Source: Chryseobacterium oranimense
Lineage (GTDB): Bacteria; Bacteroidota; Bacteroidia; Flavobacteriales; Weeksellaceae
Direction of reading: 5' to 3'
NCBI RefSeq assembly: GCF_900129755.1
Contig: NZ_FQWT01000001.1
Span: 434,001 to 498,000, forward strand
Length of the DNA stretch: 64,000 nucleotides
Position numbers and translations under genes: made by a program. Under the pieces are notes generated by a model. The model did no database searches. It was not told the DNA's origin and saw only the letters and a program-made list of their open reading frames with translations. Numbering within the stretch: position 1 is the stretch's first letter; each line of letters begins with the position of its first letter. This document shows positions 34,414-41,000 of this stretch, in pieces.

Positions 34414-35373
34414 TTATTTCAGGATAACGTTAGCGTTGACCAATATACTTTTAGCCTTGTTCATGTCTGACGGTTTTACTTTGATCTCGTAAACTGCATC
34501 CTGCAGCTGATAATCCGGGTAAGCAGTGGTAATATCCGCATATCTTGTAAGCTGTTTGATGTAAACGATTGTTCCGGTAAGAGTCTCTTTATTATAAACC
34601 ACCTGCATAGTTACTTCCTGCCCTTTTTTATATTTTGAAATGGCACTTTCGGGAACGGTAAATCTGAAATACGTACTTTCCGGGATATATCCGTTGAACA
34701 GAGCAAAACCAGCAGTTGCAAGTTCACCCGTATTCAGGCTGATGGTTTCTATTTCCATATCATTGGTGGCAATAACATATCTTTCGGAATAGGCTACATT
34801 AGCCTCCTGAAGAGCACCTTTAGCCTGGGAAGCCTGCCCTGCCGCCATTTCCACTTTTTCGAACCGGGTTCCTCTTTTTACATCATCCAGCTCGGCCACT
34901 ACCGCATCATACTGTGCTTTTGCTCCCTGAAGTTTGGCATAAACCTCATCGTAGGCCTGCGGAGACATTAAACTGTCACGATACATATTATTGGCTCTTT
35001 TAAAGGATTTCTGGGCAAACTCATACTGCTCTTTCAAACCTTTATATTTGGCATTGAGCTGTCTCAACTGATCTGCCGTAGCTCCGTTCTTGGCCATCTG
35101 CTCCTGAGCTGTTGCCGCACTCACGGCACCCTGAGCCTGTGCAATTTTTGCTGAAACTTCAGGTACGTCCAGTAATGCCAGCGTATCTCCTTTTTTTACG
35201 GTCTGGCCTTCGGATACATATATTTTTAAAATTCTTCCGGTTACCTTGGGTGCAAAAGAAATTACATCTTTTTTAGTTTTACCTTCGGAATCGTTAAGGT
35301 TTTCTTTTTTTTCACTGCAGCTCCCTACTAGAAAAAGAACAGCAAAGACTATGAATATATTTTTATGCATCAT
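34414..35373 (-). CDS. HlyD-family membrane-fusion lipoprotein
   Basis: The start is placed at the ATG at 35371-35373 (319 residues), because MMHKNIFIVFAVLFLVGSCSEKK then gives a clean lipobox with Cys near residue 18; the longer frame to 35409 adds an unlikely tail. The body has a biotinyl-lipoyl-like segment (ISFAPKVTGRILKIYVSEGQTVKKGD), a long coiled-coil hairpin (about 80-180), and a beta-barrel end with VYEIKVKPSD. It links an inner-membrane transporter to TolC. The TolC gene ends 13 bases upstream. Confidence 0.87.
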   Translation of the reverse strand: MMHKNIFIVFAVLFLVGSCSEKKENLNDSEGKTKKDVISFAPKVTGRILKIYVSEGQTVKKGDTLALLDVPEVSAKIAQAQGAVSAATAQEQMAKNGATADQLRQLNAKYKGLKEQYEFAQKSFKRANNMYRDSLMSPQAYDEVYAKLQGAKAQYDAVVAELDDVKRGTRFEKVEMAAGQASQAKGALQEANVAYSERYVIATNDMEIETISLNTGELATAGFALFNGYIPESTYFRFTVPESAISKYKKGQEVTMQVVYNKETLTGTIVYIKQLTRYADITTAYPDYQLQDAVYEIKVKPSDMNKAKSILVNANVILK

Positions 35374-35386
35374 TTTAATGGTAGGA

Positions 35387-36796
35387 TTAATAAAGTTTGG
35401 TAATATCAAGTTCCTGAGTCGATCTCATAAGCTCTATTCCTGCCCTTCTCTGGTTAAAAAGGGCATTCTGGTATTCCAGCTCAGCAAGCTCCAGGTCGTT
35501 TTCAGCATCAATCAGCTGTGAGGATTTGCTCATCCCGTATCTGAATTCTTTTTCAGCCTGAATCAGAGCATTTTTAGCGAGCTCTTTTTCTTTGGCTTTT
35601 AAATTGATCTGAGCGGTAGCGATATCATAATTGGTCTGGTTATTGGCCAGATTTAAAGTCAGTTTTTTAAGAGCATCTTCTTTTTTGTTCTGAAGGACTT
35701 CCTTTCCTACTTTTGCAGTTTCTTCGGCATGTTTTCCTTCTTTTCCGTCAAAGATTTCCCATTTAAAACCAACGCCGGCAGTCAACAGGGGAAGAATGTT
35801 AATATTCGTAGGTTTCCAGTCAAGCTTTGCACCTTCATAGCCCAACGCCGGAACTGCAGGGATTACATTTTCCGAAGTTTTGATACGACTTCCGTAAAGT
35901 CCGATATAATATGCTGAGGCCATCAGCTGTACTTTGGGGATCATCCAGGTTTTTTCTGCTTTTATTTTGTAGTCTGCAGCTGTTATTCCATGTTCTAATG
36001 CCCGCACCTCAGCCCTCTCCTCTATTCCTTTTTGTGAGGATAAAAGTTCTACGGGCGAAAGTACCGGGTCGATCAATCTGAGGCGTTCTTTACTGATTCC
36101 GGTCAGGACATAAAGCTGGGTAAGAAGAAGTTCTTTTTTCCCTTCATATTCTACCATTTTAGCATCAAGAGTAGCTTGTGCCAGTTCTATTTTCTTATGG
36201 TCATATGGAGTGATCAGACCGTAGCCTAAGGCTTTGTCCGCTGTTTTCCTGTTGATATCAAGTCTTTTTTTACTTTCATCGAGTACTTTTTTAGACTGAT
36301 GGATAAGAGCCAGCTGATCATATGCTTTGGAAATATTGGCTACTACATCATCTTTTGTTTTTTCAAGGAGAATATCTTCAGAAATTTTCTTTTCCTCGTT
36401 GGCTTTTTTCAGGTACTTTACTTTTCCGCCTGAATAGAGAAGCATTTTGGCATCTGCTTTAGCAATTCCAGAAAAGCCGGAAACATTAAGATTGTTGTTA
36501 AAACTTCCCTGGGGAATATTGATAAAAGGAGCCAGATTAATTTCCGGTGACGTCAGCCTTGCAGTAGCATTCAGATATCCGACTTGGCCGCTTACTTCCA
36601 GCGTAGGAAGAAAGATATCTTTCAGTTTATGTTCATCAAGGTCTGTAAGCTTGTTCTGGGTAATCTGCATTTTAAGATCGGAATCCCGGACCATGGCACT
36701 GTCTAAAAGTTCTTTAAAGTCCGGCGCAGACTGTGCCCGGCAGAAAGCAGGGAAAGCCAAAAAACTAAACGCAAAAATCAATAAATTGTTTTTCAT
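35387..36796 (-). CDS. TolC-family outer-membrane efflux protein
   Basis: A 469-residue protein with signal peptide (ending AFCRAQ). Two repeats of the outer-membrane efflux domain are seen, with long helices rich in Ala and Lys (LAQATLDAKMVEYEGKKELL, EFRYGMSKSSQLIDAENDLELAELEYQNALFNQRRAGIELM). It forms the outer-membrane channel of the export system with HlyD and the ABC-2 permease, all in one transcript. CAAATATA at 36812-36819 provides a -7 box. Confidence 0.9.
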   Translation of the reverse strand: MKNNLLIFAFSFLAFPAFCRAQSAPDFKELLDSAMVRDSDLKMQITQNKLTDLDEHKLKDIFLPTLEVSGQVGYLNATARLTSPEINLAPFINIPQGSFNNNLNVSGFSGIAKADAKMLLYSGGKVKYLKKANEEKKISEDILLEKTKDDVVANISKAYDQLALIHQSKKVLDESKKRLDINRKTADKALGYGLITPYDHKKIELAQATLDAKMVEYEGKKELLLTQLYVLTGISKERLRLIDPVLSPVELLSSQKGIEERAEVRALEHGITAADYKIKAEKTWMIPKVQLMASAYYIGLYGSRIKTSENVIPAVPALGYEGAKLDWKPTNINILPLLTAGVGFKWEIFDGKEGKHAEETAKVGKEVLQNKKEDALKKLTLNLANNQTNYDIATAQINLKAKEKELAKNALIQAEKEFRYGMSKSSQLIDAENDLELAELEYQNALFNQRRAGIELMRSTQELDITKLY

Positions 36797-36811
36797 GGCT
36801 TATGTTTATAA

Positions 36812-36819
36812 CAAATATA
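36812..36819 (-). promoter_or_regulatory. Candidate -7 box for the TolC-HlyD-permease operon
   Basis: The minus strand reads TATATTTG (TAnnTTTG), 16 bases upstream of the TolC ATG. This gives a very short leader. Confidence 0.4.
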
Positions 36820-37110
36820 ATGCAAAAATCCGTTAAATCCACGAAGATAATTCATCAATATGGTGAATTTAAATTAAGTTTAAAAAGTGTTTAGTTTTAA
36901 TCCTCTATTTGTGATAAGGATAGAAGATCTGTTTAAGGTTAATTTGAAATTCGTTTTAAATGAAAAAAAATTAAATTATTGTCTATTCATCGTTGTTTCC
37001 AAATATATTACACCTTTACTTAAACCATTAAAAGTAGTAAAGTTTAAGGCTTAATTAAGTTAAAGTCTAGATTTTAAGTAAAACAATGAATAATTATATT
37101 TTCCAAAAGA

Positions 37111-37180
37111 TCTGCGTCATCTGCTAAATCTGCGAGAGTTATTTTTTCTTTCTCTCGCAGATTTAGCAGATGGCGCAGAT
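37111..37180. repeat. Long inverted repeat, 29-bp arms, internal 9-bp periodicity
   Basis: Arms 37111-37139 and 37152-37180 match at 28 of 29 positions around a 12-base loop. Each arm contains three ATCTGC units (or the complement) spaced exactly nine bases. A T-rich loop and T-rich right flank suggest the RNA could fold, but the sequence repetition suggests a mobile or dispersed repeat family. Confidence 0.85.
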
Positions 37181-37270
37181 TTTATTTTAATGATTTAAAT
37201 TATAATTTTTTGACAGGGATATGTACTAAAGTTTTACATCTCAATACCCTTGTTCACATAGGTTTTAGCA

Positions 37271-37305
37271 AACAACAACTCCCCACAAAATGTGAGGAGC
37301 TGTTA
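37271..37305 (-). terminator. Weak terminator after ecotin gene
   Basis: Imperfect stem: AACA, CTCC and CACA pair with TGTG, GGAG and TGTT across single mismatches. The minus-strand downstream tract is only moderately T-rich. Confidence 0.35.
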
Positions 37306-37327
37306 TTCAAAATTGTATTGTATCGGC

Positions 37328-37816
37328 TTATTTCTGAACCGCTGATTTCATTTTAGCATCAGGACGCAAAATTCTGTAACGTACTTCAAGGTCTTTTGGT
37401 ACATAGAAAACCAAAGGAAGTTTGCTGTTGTATCTTACGATCTCCGGTTTAAGGGTTACAAATTTCTTGGTCTTCTTCTGATCCGGGCAGGCCATTAATG
37501 TACCTCCCGCTTCACCATTGGATTCTACTTCATAATAGTTGTAGCCCCATCCCTGAAGATCCTGGGTTTTTATGTCTCCCATCAGGAAATATTTGTTACA
37601 GTCCAGCATTTTTTCAGCACCTACAAAAAACTCAACTTTTAGGTCGTTTTCATTTTTTGCAACAGGCAACTGAATATATACCTGCTTGAATCCTTCTTTT
37701 GCTTTTGGGAACATTTCAATCTGTAATTTTTCAAATTTCTCTGCTTTCTTTTGAGCGAAAGCATTTACTCCTGCCAACATTACCAATCCTGTAATTAATG
37801 TCTTTGAAAATTTCAT
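37328..37816 (-). CDS. eco: Ecotin, periplasmic serine-protease inhibitor
   Basis: The start is the ATG at 37814-37816 (162 residues), giving signal peptide MKFSKTLITGLVMLAGVNAF; a TAACTTTG box at 37861-37868 supports it over the longer frame to 37915. Ecotin hallmarks are FPKAKEGFKQVYIQLP, LKVEFFVGAEKMLDCNKYF, LQGWGYNYYEVES, TLMACPDQKKTKKFVT and VRYNSKLPLVFYVPKDLEVRYR. Cys73 and Cys110 match the conserved disulfide. The reactive loop has Leu107-Met108 at P1-P1', where E. coli ecotin has Met-Met. It inhibits trypsin-, chymotrypsin- and elastase-like enzymes in the periplasm. The alpha-2-macroglobulin gene lies just upstream on the same strand. Confidence 0.93.
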   Translation of the reverse strand: MKFSKTLITGLVMLAGVNAFAQKKAEKFEKLQIEMFPKAKEGFKQVYIQLPVAKNENDLKVEFFVGAEKMLDCNKYFLMGDIKTQDLQGWGYNYYEVESNGEAGGTLMACPDQKKTKKFVTLKPEIVRYNSKLPLVFYVPKDLEVRYRILRPDAKMKSAVQK

Positions 37817-37860
37817 TTTGTTTTTTTTAAAAATTTCTGTTGTACTTTCAAAAACCATTC

Positions 37861-37868
37861 CAAAGTTA
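37861..37868 (-). promoter_or_regulatory. Candidate -7 box for ecotin
   Basis: CAAAGTTA reads TAACTTTG on the minus strand (TAnnTTTG) and lies 45 bases upstream of the chosen ATG. It lies inside the longer open frame, supporting the shorter start. Confidence 0.5.
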
Positions 37869-37977
37869 AACAAATGTTTAGTTTTATATGTAAATAATTC
37901 TCCGCCCGGATACAAATTTTCCTTTAAAATTAGTAAAAACAGGAAATTACATCGACACTATTGAGCTGAAAACGGAA

Positions 37978-38016
37978 CAAAAAAAACTGCAGTAAAAAGC
38001 TACTGCAGTTTTTTTG
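37978..38016. terminator. Strong bidirectional terminator after the alpha-2-macroglobulin gene
   Basis: AAAAAACTGCAGTA (37981-37994) pairs perfectly with TACTGCAGTTTTTT (38001-38014), flanked by A-run and T-run. It follows the macroglobulin stop by about 14 bases and separates that transcript from ecotin. Confidence 0.85.
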
Positions 38017-38029
38017 TTTACTTATAGGT

Positions 38030-41000
38030 TTACTCTGAAATTGTTACTTTGGTTCCTTTTGTATGAGCATTCATTTGCGGTGCATAATAATTCTGCATCG
38101 TTGTGATACCGTTGGAGAAATTACCTGCTGCATTGGAAACAAGATCATATTCAAAAACATATTTTCCTTTCGGCATGTACTGAATATAGAAATTGGTGGA
38201 TGCATCCTTGGTAGACTGGTAATAACCCAGACTGTTTTTCCACTGGTAGCCGGATAGCGCATCCAGCGGTTCAAATCCTGCCGCACGCATATCTTTAATG
38301 TGAATGAATTCCATAGCCCTGTCTGTATTCAGGATCATTCTTACGGTTACTTTATCTCCTATTTTCAATGGAGTATCGGATGAAGTTTTCTGAAGTTCTT
38401 CGCCATTTACCGTTTTCACTTTTTTGTAAAGTTCTTTGGTGATGGAAATATAGTTTTCAGAAGATTTTATTTTATCCAGATCTTCATAATACTGCCAGAA
38501 CAATCCTCCCTGAACAATTCCCGGTCCCGGCTTGGTAACGGTAACTGTTCCAAGGTTTTTATCTATAACATCTGTTTTAACTGCCGATTTCACATAGCCG
38601 GTTGCCTGGGTTTGCGGTGCTAATTCTTTTCCGCCCCAAACAATTGTTGCCTTATCGCTTTCAGCGCTTGTCCAAGATTTTCCTGAATTTAAAATCGTAA
38701 AAATCACTTCGGAAGTTCCTCTTGAGCTTCCCCAGGAATTGACTTCTTTCTGGGTAACCAGCCAGATCTTCATGTCTTCAATCATTTTCTGATCGTTTGG
38801 TTTCAGTTTGTTGAATGCTTCCAAAGCTCCGGCATGATTCACTACTTTGGAACCGAACCATCCCCAGTCATTCAGGTTCTGTTTCCAGTAAACACCCTGA
38901 GTTTTTGTATCGGTAGACGTTTCTTTCAGGTAGTTCATTAATTTATCCGAAACATCTTTTACCCCGTAATCATTCATCAGCAAAGCAGCACGGTGAAGTC
39001 CGAAGAATGTGAAATCTGTGATTTTTGCTGTTTTAGCTTTTTGTTTTACCATAGATTTCAATGATGCTCCTTTTCCTTTTAACGGATATTGGCTTTCCCA
39101 ATAGTTTCTGGTATCAAGGTAATCTATTGCCCAGTTGGTCCATACGTTTTCTTTCTTCACATCCCAATACTTATCAATTTCATTATCCACGTACTGAACT
39201 AATTTTCCTACCAGCTCTTTCTGCTCAGGGCTTTGGTAATCTTTCGCACTATCTTTTAGCCATGTATTGATTTTGCCTAAGTTTTTAAGGATGTACAATG
39301 AGGTTCCGTAAGAACTTGTATATCCCGGATACCATGAGAATCCTCCATCAGGGTTCTGAAGCTTCTTAAGATCGTCCCAATCCTGGTTAATTGAATTTTT
39401 CATCGTATTGGCATCAAATAACAGAGCCAGTTTCTGCATCTGTTCTTCTTCGTTTTTACTTTCCAGTACCCAAGGGGTTTCTTCCAGCAGGAGCTGTTTC
39501 AGTTCCTGATTTTTCTCAAGGTTTGAATTCAATAATCCTTTATTCTGATATTCTTCAAAAACGGCTTTCATTTTCGGATTGGCCTTGAATATTTCGGAAG
39601 CCAGTACATCTGCAAACCATTTATTGAAAATCACATCAGCAGAACTGTTCTGATCATTTTTCAGACTTGGTAATGCAAACATGATCTCCCAGATCGGATT
39701 CGTGGTCAGTTCCAGTGTATTGGAAACATTGGTGATCGTATTGGAATTTGCATTTTTAAGGTTATCCAAAACAAATGTTTTGGTTTCACCTTCTTTTACA
39801 AATACCGGTACTGCATCTGTCACCAGCATCCTGTTAGGAAGTACGGCAACAGCTTGCTGCTCACCGTCGGAATAGGCTCCGGCTTTCGCCACTACCTTCA
39901 AAATAATGGAAGACACATTATTCGGAACTTTCAGTTTCCAGGTTAATGCGCTGTTTCCTTTTCCATCTATATTAAAGTTCTGTGATCCTCCACTGATTCC
40001 GAATTGGGAAGAGATATTTTCATTGGTGAAGGCATCCAGAATCTGAAGCTCAGCTGAACCACTCAGTTTTTTATCACTCAGATTGGATAATTTGGATTGA
40101 AGATTCAGTTCATCACCTTCTCTTAAAAATCTTGGATAATTTGGTGTTACCGAGAATTCTTTCTGCGTAACTACCTGTTTTTCCAATGTTGCTGCCCTGG
40201 CATCTTTAGTATGGGCCAGGAACATCAGTTTCCATTTCGTTAATGCTTCCGGAGAGGTGAATTCGAAGTTTACGTTTCCTTCTGCATCGGTTTTCAGATC
40301 CGGGTAGAAAAATGCGGTTTCATTCAGGTTCTGACGTACGGGAACTTTTTCAAGGTTGTCAACTATTGCCGGTGAATTATCTGAATATCCAGCTGCGTCA
40401 GCTTCTTGTTCACTTACTTTTGCTGCTGAAGCCATCTTGGATTTTCTAGCATACCCTGTCATAACAACTTCTTCTGCCATAGCTTCCTTTGCTACAGCAG
40501 CAGGAGCCGGCATTGCTACATTATTAACCTGTAATCCTGAAACTCTTCCTCTTAAACCATAACTGTCGAAATCGCCATCGAACCAATTAAAGTTAGGCAC
40601 TTCTACATATTTTCCATTGTAGTACTTTAATCTCTTCTGATAGTATTGCTGCTGCAGATATTGTCTCATATCATAAGACGTCACTATAGAATATGGCTGA
40701 TATAAATTCTGCCAGGCGAAAGTGTTTGCCGCAAACTGATCCAGTGACATATCATACATATTGGCCAGCACTTCGGCATTTATTTTCTCTTTGTCATTTC
40801 CTGATACTTTTACCGTCCATTTTTCTTTTGAATTCGGTTCCAACTTGTCTCTGAAAGTAACGGTTTCTATTTTTAAAGGCTGTTCACTGTCTTTTATTTT
40901 CAAAGTAACAGATTGAGTCTGCACATCATTAAATGCAGCAACCTGGAATTGGATATTCAATGCTGCCACACTTTTGTCTTTCGGGATATCTGTGGTATAT

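Larger units (their letters stand above)
36797..37327. other. Intergenic region with a long inverted repeat
   Basis: 531 bases with no recognisable coding sequence. It holds a -7 box for the TolC operon (36812-36819), a 29-bp near-perfect inverted repeat (37111-37180) and a weak hairpin near 37271-37305 that may terminate the ecotin transcript. The remainder is AT-rich (about 37020-37100). Confidence 0.55.

Noticed and set aside
37817..37915. Extended N-terminus of the ecotin gene
   Set aside because: The extra 33 residues have no signal features, lie upstream of a good -7 box (37861-37868), and would hide a clean signal peptide at the internal ATG.
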